Shown: positions 1-8,220 of the stretch, piece after piece
Layout of the letters: each line of letters opens with the position of its first letter
How positions within the stretch are numbered: the first letter of the stretch is position 1
Assembly: GCA_964385995.1 (NCBI GenBank)
Contig: CAYLRF010000049.1
Coordinates: 1 to 10,435, forward strand
DNA: 10,435 nucleotides
Source: CAYLRF01 sp964385995
GTDB taxonomy: Bacteria; Bacillota; Clostridia; Lachnospirales; Lachnospiraceae
Reading direction: 5' to 3'
Program-made: the position numbers and the translations under genes
The notes under the pieces: generated by a model
What the model was told of the DNA's origin: nothing
Database searches by the model: none
Seen by the model: only the letters and a program-made list of their open reading frames with translations

Positions 1-3000
1 TTCTCTCTGGCGGGTTCCCGTGATGGTGCTGCCGGCTACGTCAGATTCGACACGAGCCGTATTACGCCCGTTCTCCGCCTTGTTATCTTCAAATTTGTAC
101 CCCGACAAATTAAATTCCCCGCTGTCTCTGTATATGAATATGGCTCCGGCAAGGCATGTCTCCGAATTGGTGTCACCTTCCTGTTTTTTGGCCTGATTCC
201 CGGTAAAGTGCGCCTTGCTCAGGTCGGTTCCTTTTAGTGTAATGTTTGCACCGCCTTCGGTATATATCGCTCCGCCCCTGCGGGCCATGTTCCCGGTGAA
301 CGCGTAATCCGTAACGTTCACTGTGCCGCCCTTCATATAGATCGCGCCGCCCCGGTCGATCGACTTATTTTCATCAAATACAGCTTTTTCGGCGTCGGTT
401 CCGTTTAAGGTCATCTCGCCGCCTTCGATGAACATCGCTCCGCCCTTGTTTTTGGCCTTATTACCCGTAAATTCGGCGTCATTTACCGTGAACGTGCCTT
501 TTGTTATCTTTATCGCCCCGCCGCCGTAAGTAGTGCCGCCTTCTTTACCCGTGACCTCGTTTTCCTTAAACGTGCCGCCTTCTATCACAGTCGTGCACGC
601 CTCGTTCTGATAGACGGCTCCCGCCTGCTGCAAGGCCTTATTTGACGTGAAATCCGTATCCGACACCGTAAGATATACACCGTGATTCGTTACGGCTCCT
701 CCGCAGTTTGTCTCGGACTCGTTTTTCGTAAAGAGACATCCCGTCACGCCGACCTTCAGCGCGTCGATCTCGGCCATCTTACCGGCGCCCTCAAGCGTAT
801 TGTCTAAATATAAAGCCCCGCCGTTCGCGGATTGTCCGTTCGTTTCATCTTTCCCGCAGTGATTATTCTTAAACAGCGAATTTTCGGCGGACAGCGTGCT
901 TACAGAGTGGACTGCGCCTCCGTTACGACCCGCCGCGTTATCCTCAAACACTGATTTATACTCATCCTCCGATGACGTCTTTCCCTGCGGGACGGCGTCC
1001 CCGGTTATGTTTACCGTGCCGTTTTGATTAAACAGGGCCCCGCCGAACTGACCCGCCGTGTTGTTTTTAAACGCGCAGTTTTTGATATCCGTCACACATG
1101 AGGCTGCGTTTTGAAATACTGCTCCGCCTCTTCCCTTATTTATTCCGATCTTGCCGCAGCTGTTTGAATCAAACGTACATCCTTCCAGAGTTATCTTCGA
1201 GTTTTTCGATGTGAATATGTATATCGCCCCGGCGTTATTGCCGTCGGCGGTATTTTTCACGAAGTCTGTCCCGGTGACTTTTACGGTCTTACCCGCTCCC
1301 GCCACATCCAGCGCCCCGCCGTTTAACCTGGCGGATTTGTTGCCGTTAAAGGCCGCCTTCGCCATATACACGTCGCCTTCGGAATATATGCCTCCGCCCT
1401 CTCTGGCCGCCGTATTCTTATTAAACGTATATTCCGACGCGCCGCTTACATCATTTCCGTCCTCGTCGGTATTTATATAAAGCTTTGACCCGGAAAGAGC
1501 GCAGATCGCGCCGCCGCGTCCGTCCACGGTGCCTGTCTCGGTTACTTTATTGTTAAAGAAGTTGCCTTCCTTTTCGGGATCGACATCCTTCTTCCCGTTC
1601 CTCACGGTAAATGTCGCGGTCACGGTCCCTTTTAATAAGACGGCTCCGCCGGCCGAGGGCGCTTCGTTATTTGTAAATATCCCGTCCGTCACGTTAAGCG
1701 TGCCGCCTGTCTGCATGACGGCTCCTCCGCCTCCGTTTATTTTGGACCAATCGGAAACCGTAACGCTTCCCGTGACTTTATTCTTATCAAACACGCAGCC
1801 TTCGGTGAGGTTCACAACAGCCGAATCCTTATCCGCCGTCGCTTCCACATATACCGCGCCGCCCATGTTTTTGGCCTTATTGCCCGTAAACTTTGAGTTC
1901 TTTACGGTAAACGCGCCTTTGGTTATCTTTATCGCCCCGCCGCCGTAGGTAGTGCCGCCTTCTTTACCCGTGACTTCGTTGCCTTCGAATGTACTGTCTT
2001 TTATCACCGTCGTGCACGCCACGTTCTGATAGACGGCTCCCGCCTGCTGCACGGCTTTATTTCGCGTGAAATCGCTGCCCGTCACGGTAAGACTCATTCC
2101 GTGGTTATAGACGGCTCCCGCGCAGTTGGTGAGCGACTCGTTTTGAATAAACTTAACGTTTTCCACGACCGCCTTCATGCTGTCCGGTTTCGCGCTTCCG
2201 GCCTCAAGGCATATCGCGCCTCCGTTCGCGTTTTCTCCCGACACGCCGCACTTATTTCCCTTAAAGGTGACGTTTTTCACCGTCACGCCCACCAGCGCCT
2301 GTATGGCTCCGCCGTAACGGTCGGCCTCGTTATCCGAAATCTCGCCTCCCGTTATCACAGCGCTTTTGGCGTTGCTTATTATGATACCGCCGCCGTTACC
2401 GCTGCCCGCGGCGTTCATAAGGCACTTATTTCCCGAAACCCGGCCGCCCGTCATGGTAAATACGGCGTCGTAGAACTTCTTTGTCTTATCGTCCTTTATC
2501 TCGTCTATGTTTATGCCTCCGCCGTAGGAGTGAGCGGTATTATCGCGTATCGTACCGCCCTTTAACGTCATGTTCCCCGCCATGAATACGGCGCCGCCCG
2601 ACGTCGCGGCTTCATTGGCGTAGATGGATCCGCCGTTCATGTTAAATGTCGCGGTCTGCATGACATACACGGCGCCCGCTCTTCCGCCCGCGGCTTTATT
2701 ATCATGTATCGATCCGCCGTTCATGGTAAAGGTGCCCTTGGGGTCGACAAGCACGGCCGCGGCCTGAGTCTTCGCCTCGTTTCCGTTTATTTGGCCGCCG
2801 TTCATGATAAATTCGCAGTCGTCGTAGATACGCACGGCGCCCGCCTGGGACTGCGTCTTATTATTGCACAGTTTGCCGCCGTTCATGATGAACTTCGAGC
2901 CTTCTTTGCCGTACTTACTTATCCAGACGGCGGAGGCGCTCGTCTTCGCGTTCTTATTGGTTATCTCGCCGCCGTCCATGATAAATGTCGCGCCGTTATA

Positions 3001-4518
3001 CAGGCATACGAGCGAGCGCATGTCGTCCTTCGTACCGAGGATCTTCGTACCCTTCCCGATACGGATTTGCGCTCCGTTTTTTATCTCGACGCACTGACCG
3101 GTCAGCGTACCGCCGTATACGACGGCGTCCGTTAAGTCGAGTTTCGCTTCCTCTTCCACACGAATGTTGTACATCCTCGTGGAATCGCCGATATTTACGT
3201 CGCTGAAGGCGGCCTCGGTTCCCGCTCCGCTTAAGTGTATGCCGCTGCCGCAGTTTATTATGTTTACGTCCTCGGCCGTAAGCTTTCTGCGCTCGGTTCG
3301 AAGCGTCGTCGCGAGATTCACGGCCATCGTGGCGCCCTCTATCGTTATGTTCTTTACCTTGACTTTGGAGCCGTCCGTAAGTGAAAGACCGTATCTGGCG
3401 CCTTTTATCGTCACATTTCTTACTTCCGAGTCGCCGCCTATGCTAAGCGCCACGTTGCACGCTTCCGCCTGGTCTTTATCGTTCGGATCCGCCACGTCTA
3501 TCACGCAGTCTGACATATCCACCCTCGCGCCCGCGCTGCTGCAGTTAAAGGCGTTCTCGTTTTGACCCGCGCTCGCCTTGCACATCGCCGAGTCATGCAC
3601 GTAAACCCTGTGAAAGACCATGCGAAACGCCCCGAGCGCCTGTATGCCTTTGCTGTGGATATCGCAAACTTCGATCATACCGTCCCCGCCGCCGCGATAA
3701 TCCATGGTAAGTCTCCCTCTGGAGAAAATACCGTCGTCCTGACTGTTCTTAAAAGTGCCGCCGTAGACGAGAAATGTCCCCATGTTTCTCACGAGAAGCG
3801 ACATGGCGCCGTCAAACACGGCGTCGCCGTTTACGGTACACTCTCCGAGTTTCTCGATGTCCAGCAGACAGCTTCCGCTGTCCTCGTATCTGCCGCCCGT
3901 CATCTCGGCCTTTCCGTCTTTCATGACGTGCACGGCGAATTCCCCTACGTGAGATACGGATGTATCCTCGAAAAACTCGGCCTCGCCGTATACCGTGACT
4001 CCGTATCCTCCGAAATATTTCATCTCGCCCGACTCATGTCTTAATTTGGCGTTCTTTTCCACCAATATGCCGCTTGTAAGGCCGCCGCCGTCCAGATTCA
4101 CGCCGTTTACGGTTAAGGTGGCGCCGCGGCTGATATCAAGGATCGGGGAAGCGCTTTCCATGTCATAATCCGCGGATACGGTGACACCGCCTTTTAGCGT
4201 CTTTCTTCCGTTTACCTTCATGGTGGATTTGATCCGGACATCGCCCGTCACTGTGATTTCGGCCGTGCCGTCCGCCGAAAGCTGCTTTCTTAAGGTACTC
4301 TCATCCGGCGCCTGCACCTGACCCGTGACGGTATTATCTTCCTTTTCGGGTTTACTTTTGTCTCCCGCGGTCTCACTTTCTGTCTGCCCTTTATCATCCG
4401 AGCCGCCAAAGATCTTCGTCGCGGCGAAGATACCGCCCGTTAAGAGACATATCACGGCAAATGCGATCACCGCGGATATGACGACCTTCTTTTTCCCGTT
4501 TTTATCCTTATCACTCAT
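1..4518 (-). CDS. Giant membrane-anchored right-handed beta-helix surface protein (Pmp-like repeats), 3' end beyond window
   Basis: The frame is open from ATG at 4518 to base 1 (1506 codons, no stop), so the C-terminus is missing. AGAGGAG at 4528-4534 with a 9-base spacer supports this start. Residues 1-11 are hydrophilic and Lys-rich. Residues 12-34 form one hydrophobic segment, with no lipobox and no obvious cleavage site, so it is probably an uncleaved anchor. Residues 40-75 are an acidic linker. From about residue 75 on everything looks like short beta-strand turns. Residues 80-500 are loosely repetitive, 509-674 are tandem MNGG repeats, and from about 670 on the protein carries FxxN and GGA[I/V/L] motifs. 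I count roughly 17 GGA[I/V/L] plus about 7 AGA[I/V] variants. These two motifs define chlamydial polymorphic membrane proteins and related adhesin-like beta-helices. About 29 cysteines are present, unusual for a repeat protein. It follows the pseudo-MBL gene by 152 bases with no visible terminator. The likely role is adhesion or ligand binding outside the cell; the ligand is unknown. Confidence 0.9.
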   Translation of the reverse strand, partial: MSDKDKNGKKKVVISAVIAFAVICLLTGGIFAATKIFGGSDDKGQTESETAGDKSKPEKEDNTVTGQVQAPDESTLRKQLSADGTAEITVTGDVRIKSTMKVNGRKTLKGGVTVSADYDMESASPILDISRGATLTVNGVNLDGGGLTSGILVEKNAKLRHESGEMKYFGGYGVTVYGEAEFFEDTSVSHVGEFAVHVMKDGKAEMTGGRYEDSGSCLLDIEKLGECTVNGDAVFDGAMSLLVRNMGTFLVYGGTFKNSQDDGIFSRGRLTMDYRGGGDGMIEVCDIHSKGIQALGAFRMVFHRVYVHDSAMCKASAGQNENAFNCSSAGARVDMSDCVIDVADPNDKDQAEACNVALSIGGDSEVRNVTIKGARYGLSLTDGSKVKVKNITIEGATMAVNLATTLRTERRKLTAEDVNIINCGSGIHLSGAGTEAAFSDVNIGDSTRMYNIRVEEEAKLDLTDAVVYGGTLTGQCVEIKNGAQIRIGKGTKILGTKDDMRSLVCLYNGATFIMDGGEITNKNAKTSASAVWISKYGKEGSKFIMNGGKLCNNKTQSQAGAVRIYDDCEFIMNGGQINGNEAKTQAAAVLVDPKGTFTMNGGSIHDNKAAGGRAGAVYVMQTATFNMNGGSIYANEAATSGGAVFMAGNMTLKGGTIRDNTAHSYGGGINIDEIKDDKTKKFYDAVFTMTGGRVSGNKCLMNAAGSGNGGGIIISNAKSAVITGGEISDNEADRYGGAIQALVGVTVKNVTFKGNKCGVSGENANGGAICLEAGSAKPDSMKAVVENVKFIQNESLTNCAGAVYNHGMSLTVTGSDFTRNKAVQQAGAVYQNVACTTVIKDSTFEGNEVTGKEGGTTYGGGAIKITKGAFTVKNSKFTGNKAKNMGGAVYVEATADKDSAVVNLTEGCVFDKNKVTGSVTVSDWSKINGGGGAVMQTGGTLNVTDGIFTNNEAPSAGGAVLLKGTVTATFTVRNGKKDVDPEKEGNFFNNKVTETGTVDGRGGAICALSGSKLYINTDEDGNDVSGASEYTFNKNTAAREGGGIYSEGDVYMAKAAFNGNKSARLNGGALDVAGAGKTVKVTGTDFVKNTADGNNAGAIYIFTSKNSKITLEGCTFDSNSCGKIGINKGRGGAVFQNAASCVTDIKNCAFKNNTAGQFGGALFNQNGTVNITGDAVPQGKTSSEDEYKSVFEDNAAGRNGGAVHSVSTLSAENSLFKNNHCGKDETNGQSANGGALYLDNTLEGAGKMAEIDALKVGVTGCLFTKNESETNCGGAVTNHGVYLTVSDTDFTSNKALQQAGAVYQNEACTTVIEGGTFKENEVTGKEGGTTYGGGAIKITKGTFTVNDAEFTGNKAKNKGGAMFIEGGEMTLNGTDAEKAVFDENKSIDRGGAIYMKGGTVNVTDYAFTGNMARRGGAIYTEGGANITLKGTDLSKAHFTGNQAKKQEGDTNSETCLAGAIFIYRDSGEFNLSGYKFEDNKAENGRNTARVESDVAGSTITGTRQRE
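440..760 (-). repeat. Internal duplication, C-terminal copy (within the giant beta-helix gene)
   Basis: This segment matches 1859-2179 at a constant offset of 1419 bases (473 codons, in frame). It encodes about residues 1253-1360. The best block, 503-558, differs from 1922-1977 at only two positions. Both copies encode TNC[AG]GAV, QQAGAVYQN, ACTTVI and NEVTGKEGGTTYGGGAIKIT in the same order. Weaker similarity continues below about 940 on the high-coordinate side, so the duplicated unit was probably longer. Confidence 0.85.
1859..2179 (-). repeat. Internal duplication, N-terminal copy (within the giant beta-helix gene)
   Basis: This is the partner of 440-760 and encodes about residues 780-887. 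It shares the block NEVTGKEGGTTYGGGAIKIT and the flanking FTGNKAKN[MK]GGA with the other copy. Identity is high in the middle and falls off towards both ends. That is the pattern expected of an old in-frame duplication partly kept similar by selection or gene conversion. Confidence 0.85.
2497..2994 (-). repeat. Tandem MNGG beta-helix repeats (about six units of 26-32 residues)
   Basis: Residues about 509-674 of the giant protein contain successive units of the form [TE]FxMNGGxIxxNxAxxxxAGAVxV. The central tetrapeptides in order are MDGG, MNGG, MNGG, MNGG, MNGG and LKGG, each followed by an NxA-type turn and, about 8 residues later, a small-residue AVxV strand. A further degenerate unit (MTGG) follows after a short Lys/Asp-rich insertion. 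The units differ in DNA sequence, so this is an old protein repeat and not a recent tandem expansion. Confidence 0.8.
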
Positions 4519-4527
4519 TTTACGCTG

Positions 4528-4534
4528 CTCCTCT
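4528..4534 (-). promoter_or_regulatory. Ribosome binding site of the giant beta-helix gene
   Basis: AGAGGAG on the minus strand lies 9 bases before ATG at 4518. It fixes the start so that the Lys-rich N-terminus leads directly into the hydrophobic anchor. Confidence 0.7.
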
Positions 4535-4670
4535 TACATGACCCGCGACAGCCGACAATCAATGTCACGTTTGTCACGAGCTGACCCGCCTTATCGCTTC
4601 CGCGGCGTCCGTTATGTTTCTTCGCACATTTAAAAGACCGGATTGTTATTTTCCGCGTGCCGCGATTTAC

Positions 4671-5798
4671 TTACTTTACAGTCATATGCCCGTCCTGAAG
4701 CTGCCTTAAATAACCGAACTCGGCTATCTGCCGTCTGCTCTCCACCTGTACGTCGTAAGTGCCGTCGCCGCCGGTGAAGATAGCGCAGGTCCCGTCGAGA
4801 GCCGTATAAAGCGTTACGGCGTTGTTTTCGGGAATCATGTAATCCGCCACCGCCGTGTCTTCCTCCACGACGCCGCGCACCGCGACGGCTATCCTGGAAT
4901 CAACGGCGTTCACCCATTCTTCGGGATTTGAGGGACCGTTTCCCTGCCTGTTCATCTTCACGACGTCGCATTTTAATTCGCCGCCGTATTTTGCGACCAT
5001 GGAAAGCGCCGCGTCCTTACCGATACTGCCTCCCATGAGAAAACTCGAATTGCCGTAAGTAAGTTTCAGCATGAGGGCGCCGTTTTTCCACTCCTCCTCG
5101 TTCGTCCATGCGGAGTAACCTTTAGGCGGATTTAAGACTTTCGCGTTTACGCCCTCTCCCAGAGCCAGTGTGTCTCCCTCCGCCACCCTCTTTACGGGGA
5201 TGTTCTTCGCGGCAGCGTCGGCGATGAATTTCTCATAGAGGTAATTACCCTTATACTCGTGCGTACCGGTTATGATCTGGCCGACCGGGATTTTGTCGAT
5301 GATTATGGCGTATCCTCCGAGACTCTCTTTGGCGGGACCGGTGACTATGACGTTATCCAGTTTATCTATCCCGAGCTTACTTATGAGACTTACTATGTAA
5401 GATGCGTTCCCGACGTTGCAGTTAAAGTCCATGAGAGTCGCGGTGCCGTCGGGCGATACGATAAGCGTGGACTCACCGTCGGAAAGCTCCCCCGGTATGC
5501 TGCTCGTGTAATCCTTATATGTAAAGGCGCCACGCATGAAATATACCGAAAGCTTTCCTTCCCCGCTCTTTTTATCCTCTATCTTCGCCCTGTAGACGTA
5601 GGAATCATCTGACTCGTCCTCTTCGTCGTCCGAGGAGCCATCTTCTTCGGATACGCTGCCCGGCGGATTCTTCGAAGAGTCACCGCCTGTTTTGTCATCC
5701 GCGGACGCTCCCGCTCCTTTCTTCCCGCAGCCCGCCGTAAAAATTAGCGCGAGGATAAGGATAAGCGCGATGATCCCGAATGTTCTCTTACATTTCAT
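4671..5798 (-). CDS. Lipoprotein with a ComEC-type metallo-beta-lactamase fold lacking its metal ligands (predicted pseudoenzyme)
   Basis: 375 residues. The signal peptide ends in a lipobox (TAGC, Cys24) and is followed by an acidic Ser/Asp/Glu linker to about residue 66, which probably spans the wall. Residues 83-352 follow the order of the ComEC/Rec2-like MBL domain: GESTLIVSPDG, TLMDFN (Asp124 kept), LGIDKLDNVIVTG, NGALMLKLTYG (239-249), FLMGG (253-257) and VVKMNRQGN (279-287), ending near FTGGDG. The zinc motif THPHADHxGG is TGPAKESLGG here (153-162). The Asp of TGD is Ser258, and the HH of GHHGS is Arg284-Gln285. Fold without zinc hydrolysis is therefore expected, and a binding or sensing role is inferred. 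GGAGG at 5810-5814, 11 bases before ATG, supports the start. It lies 127 bases after the solute-binding protein gene and just before the giant surface protein, and has its own upstream regulatory box. The substrate or partner is unknown. Confidence 0.85.
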   Translation of the reverse strand: MKCKRTFGIIALILILALIFTAGCGKKGAGASADDKTGGDSSKNPPGSVSEEDGSSDDEEDESDDSYVYRAKIEDKKSGEGKLSVYFMRGAFTYKDYTSSIPGELSDGESTLIVSPDGTATLMDFNCNVGNASYIVSLISKLGIDKLDNVIVTGPAKESLGGYAIIIDKIPVGQIITGTHEYKGNYLYEKFIADAAAKNIPVKRVAEGDTLALGEGVNAKVLNPPKGYSAWTNEEEWKNGALMLKLTYGNSSFLMGGSIGKDAALSMVAKYGGELKCDVVKMNRQGNGPSNPEEWVNAVDSRIAVAVRGVVEEDTAVADYMIPENNAVTLYTALDGTCAIFTGGDGTYDVQVESRRQIAEFGYLRQLQDGHMTVK

Positions 5799-5850
5799 AT
5801 GTGTGTTTTCCTCCGTGACATCATTTATTTCTTTTCTGACACGCTGTACG

Positions 5851-5888
5851 CGTCATCAGGGCAGTTTTTGAAGTTTACTTCCAAACTT
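5851..5888 (-). promoter_or_regulatory. Paired regulatory box, downstream copy (palindrome plus conserved flank)
   Basis: On the plus strand this is CGTCATCA at 5851-5858 and the inverted repeat AAGTTT-ACTTCC-AAACTT at 5871-5888. The same arrangement occurs at 10292-10329 with exactly the same 20-base distance between element starts. The palindrome ends about 73 bases upstream of the pseudo-MBL gene start. It looks like an operator of a sugar-type regulator, possibly of the LacI family, but no regulator gene is in the window. No good -10 hexamer can be assigned. Confidence 0.55.
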
Positions 5889-5925
5889 TCCTCTTGCCCG
5901 GCGCGTCACTTTCCCGCGACATCGT

Positions 5926-7329
5926 TTATTGGCCGTACATCGGGGAGGTACGCTTGATCCCCCGATCCACGGCGGTAGTCATTTCTTTTATGTAGGAGTC
6001 CAAATCTCCCCTGGGCTCCGTAGTCAGTGAGTCGTATAATTTCGAGGTCGCGTCATAGATGTAATCGCACGCGTACGTGTAAGGCAGAGCGAGATCCCCC
6101 GGAGCGTCCTTAATCTTCCGGGCAAGTTCGAGAAGCGCGGGGCAGGTATCGTTCGCCCATTTCACGAAATCGGCGTCGTCAAGCGCTTCCTGAGTATAGG
6201 GCACGTAACCCAGCTGTCTGCACCACAAGGACTGATTTTCGGGACGCGCGAGGTATTTTAAAAATTCGTAAGCTCCCTGCATGGTCTTCTCATCACCGCT
6301 GTCCGTTATAAACACTCCCGTGCCCTCGCACAGAGCCGCGTCTTTGTATTTGGCGCCGCCGTCTATGCCGGAATAAGGGACAAAAGTCCAGTCGAATTTC
6401 ATGCCTCCTCCCATCGACTCATAGAAGAGAACGATATTGGAATTGGTGCCCGCGCAGAAAGCGAGATCCCCCGCGTAGAACGCCTGATAATTGTTGCTTC
6501 CCACAAAGCCGGCGCCTGCCTTATAAGCCGACGCGACAAGGTTCGTTATCTTTTTCACGGAAGAGCCCGTCTCTCCCTCGGAAAGAAGGCTCTTTGTCAC
6601 GGTTCCGCCTCTGCCGTTTTTCTGATCCAGCATGTCCGTTCCCTGAAGCGCCAGAAGATCCATTATCTCCACGTTTTTGCAGTTAAACGATATCCCGTAT
6701 TTCGCCTTGCCCTGTTTGTGAATGTCTATGGCGGCGTTTACGATTTTCTCATATGTATCCAGCTGATCGATGCTGTAACCCGCGGATTTTAAGATATCGT
6801 TATTCACGAAAAATCCCGCGCTGCTGACGCCTATCGGGAATCCTATCATCCTGCCGTCAAGATCGGAATAAGCCGCCTTCACATTCGGGAATATCGCCTC
6901 GTCCCAGTTATCGTCGTCGGCATCCAGAAAATCCTGAATGGGCTTTACGTATCCGATTCCCGCCTGATAGCAGGTAGCGTAGGGCACACCGCAGAACATG
7001 GCGGGAAATTCCTTCTGATCCAGCGTGGCAAGCTTCCTTCGGATATAGGCGGACGATGACGTCGAAAGCAGGGAAACCTCGTAGTCTTTACTGTTTTCGT
7101 TAAATTCCTCCGCGATCTTATACATGGTGGATACGGTTGACTCATCCCATATATGCCACACCACTATTTCCGTCTTTTTGCCGCCGCTTCCGGAGCCGGC
7201 CTTGCCGCCGGATGAGTCTTTGCCGCCGCCCTCGTCTTTTTTCGATCCGCACGCCGCGAACGCGACGATGGCGAGGCAGACCGCCGCCAAAGCCGACACC
7301 GTCGTTAAAATCTTTCGTTTCTTACTCAT
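5926..7329 (-). CDS. ABC transporter solute-binding lipoprotein, UgpB-like (family 1)
   Basis: 467 residues. It captures the solute outside the membrane and delivers it to the two permeases encoded just upstream. The signal peptide ends at Cys27 (FAAC), and residues 28-52 are a Gly/Ser/Lys linker. The mature domain begins TEIVVWHIWDES (53-64), the usual first strand of family 1 carbohydrate-binding proteins. Typical landmarks are GRMIGFPIGVSSAGFFVNND (159-178), FYAGDLAFCAGTNSN (284-298), GTGVFITD (336-343) and LGYVPYTQEALDD (373-385). The last two resemble UgpB more than maltose-binding proteins. The substrate may be a glycerol-3-phosphate-like compound, a glycerophosphodiester or an oligosaccharide; sequence alone does not decide. 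GGAGG at 7338-7342 lies 8 bases before ATG. The gene follows the UgpE-like permease by 69 bases and probably shares its transcript. Confidence 0.9.
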   Translation of the reverse strand: MSKKRKILTTVSALAAVCLAIVAFAACGSKKDEGGGKDSSGGKAGSGSGGKKTEIVVWHIWDESTVSTMYKIAEEFNENSKDYEVSLLSTSSSAYIRRKLATLDQKEFPAMFCGVPYATCYQAGIGYVKPIQDFLDADDDNWDEAIFPNVKAAYSDLDGRMIGFPIGVSSAGFFVNNDILKSAGYSIDQLDTYEKIVNAAIDIHKQGKAKYGISFNCKNVEIMDLLALQGTDMLDQKNGRGGTVTKSLLSEGETGSSVKKITNLVASAYKAGAGFVGSNNYQAFYAGDLAFCAGTNSNIVLFYESMGGGMKFDWTFVPYSGIDGGAKYKDAALCEGTGVFITDSGDEKTMQGAYEFLKYLARPENQSLWCRQLGYVPYTQEALDDADFVKWANDTCPALLELARKIKDAPGDLALPYTYACDYIYDATSKLYDSLTTEPRGDLDSYIKEMTTAVDRGIKRTSPMYGQ

Positions 7330-7398
7330 GACATTTTCCTCCTTTATCTCTTAACGTCTTTTCCCGACATATTTCCCCCGTGTACAGTCCCTTAAGCG

Positions 7399-8220
7399 TC
7401 AGTTTTTCACCGCTCCCGCCGTCATACCGGTAACGACAGATTTTTGCATGAATATGTATATGAGAAGCGGTATGGTCATGCAGACCACGGCGCCCGCGAG
7501 CACGTATCCCGGCATCATCCCCATATCGTTCGTCAGATAGAACATCCCGACCTGAAGCGTGTAAAATTTATCCTTCGACGACACCATAAAAGGCCATATG
7601 TAGGAATTGAAAGTGCCGATAAAAGATACCACCGCCTGGCACATCAGCGTCGACTTACAAAGCGGTATGACTATCCGAAGGAAATACCTCATATCACCGC
7701 AGCCGTCCAGCACCGAGGCTTCCCACATCTCCTGCGGTATGGACAGCATACTCTGCCTGAGTATGAATATCCCGCCCGCCTCGGCGAAACTTACGATGGT
7801 AAGTCCCAGATACGTATTCATAAGTCCCATGCTGTGGATCATCATGAATTTCGCCACCAGCGTCGTCTCGCCCGGTATCATCATCGTCGTGATGACGATG
7901 GTAAAGAGAAGGCCCTTTCCCTTAAAATCGTAAAACGAAAACGTAAAGGCGGATATCAGCGATATCGTAAGCTGCACGGGTATCGTGATCAGTATCTGAA
8001 TAAAAGTGTTTTTAAAATACGTAAAGAACGGTATCGCCGTAAATACGTGCGCGTAATTTTCCACCGTGGGTCTATCCGGAAGGAAATGAAGCTTCATGAG
8101 ATTAAGCTCGCTGTTCGGCTGAAAACTGAAAAGTACGCACAGGATAACCGGAAGGGCGTATACGATACCTATAAGTATTCGCACGGCGGTACCCAGCCAT
8201 TCTTTTTTTCTGCGAGTCAT
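7399..8220 (-). CDS. ABC transporter permease, UgpE/MalG-like (CUT1)
   Basis: 273 residues with about six membrane segments. It is one half of the membrane channel. The ATPase-contact loop is EASVLDGCGDMRYFLRIVIP (167-186), matching the EAAxxDG...P consensus of binding-protein-dependent permeases, with Cys in place of the usual Ala after DG. MMIPGE (113-118), LRQSM (154-158) and the C-terminal MQKSVVTGMTAGAVK are UgpE-like. The frame is open upstream to 8349, but that would overlap the preceding permease by about 90 bases and add a charged non-membrane extension. ATG at 8220, with AGAGGG at 8231-8236 and a 10-base spacer, gives the family length and a Lys/Arg N-terminus before the first helix. 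The stop of the UgpA-like gene is 38 bases upstream. No ATPase gene is in the window, so a shared MsmK/UgpC-type ATPase encoded elsewhere is likely. Confidence 0.9.
   Translation of the reverse strand: MTRRKKEWLGTAVRILIGIVYALPVILCVLFSFQPNSELNLMKLHFLPDRPTVENYAHVFTAIPFFTYFKNTFIQILITIPVQLTISLISAFTFSFYDFKGKGLLFTIVITTMMIPGETTLVAKFMMIHSMGLMNTYLGLTIVSFAEAGGIFILRQSMLSIPQEMWEASVLDGCGDMRYFLRIVIPLCKSTLMCQAVVSFIGTFNSYIWPFMVSSKDKFYTLQVGMFYLTNDMGMMPGYVLAGAVVCMTIPLLIYIFMQKSVVTGMTAGAVKN

Noticed and set aside
440..2994. CRISPR-like array suggested by regular repeats
   Set aside because: The repeats are imperfect, in frame, and vary in unit length. They encode a protein beta-helix, and there are no unique spacers between identical repeats.
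1151..4044. Several plus-strand open frames of 70-160 codons opposite the giant beta-helix gene
   Set aside because: They are low-complexity complements of Gly/Asn/Ala-rich repeats, lack good ribosome sites, and are covered by an unbroken 1506-codon minus-strand frame.
4519..4670. Possible promoter TTGATT-17-ATGTAA before the giant beta-helix gene
   Set aside because: The putative -10 lies so close to the ribosome site that the transcript would start at or inside it, and both hexamers are weak matches.
5799..5925. Intrinsic terminator between the solute-binding protein and pseudo-MBL genes
   Set aside because: The only stems are short and interrupted, and no run of T follows them on the minus strand. 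The palindrome there fits an operator better.
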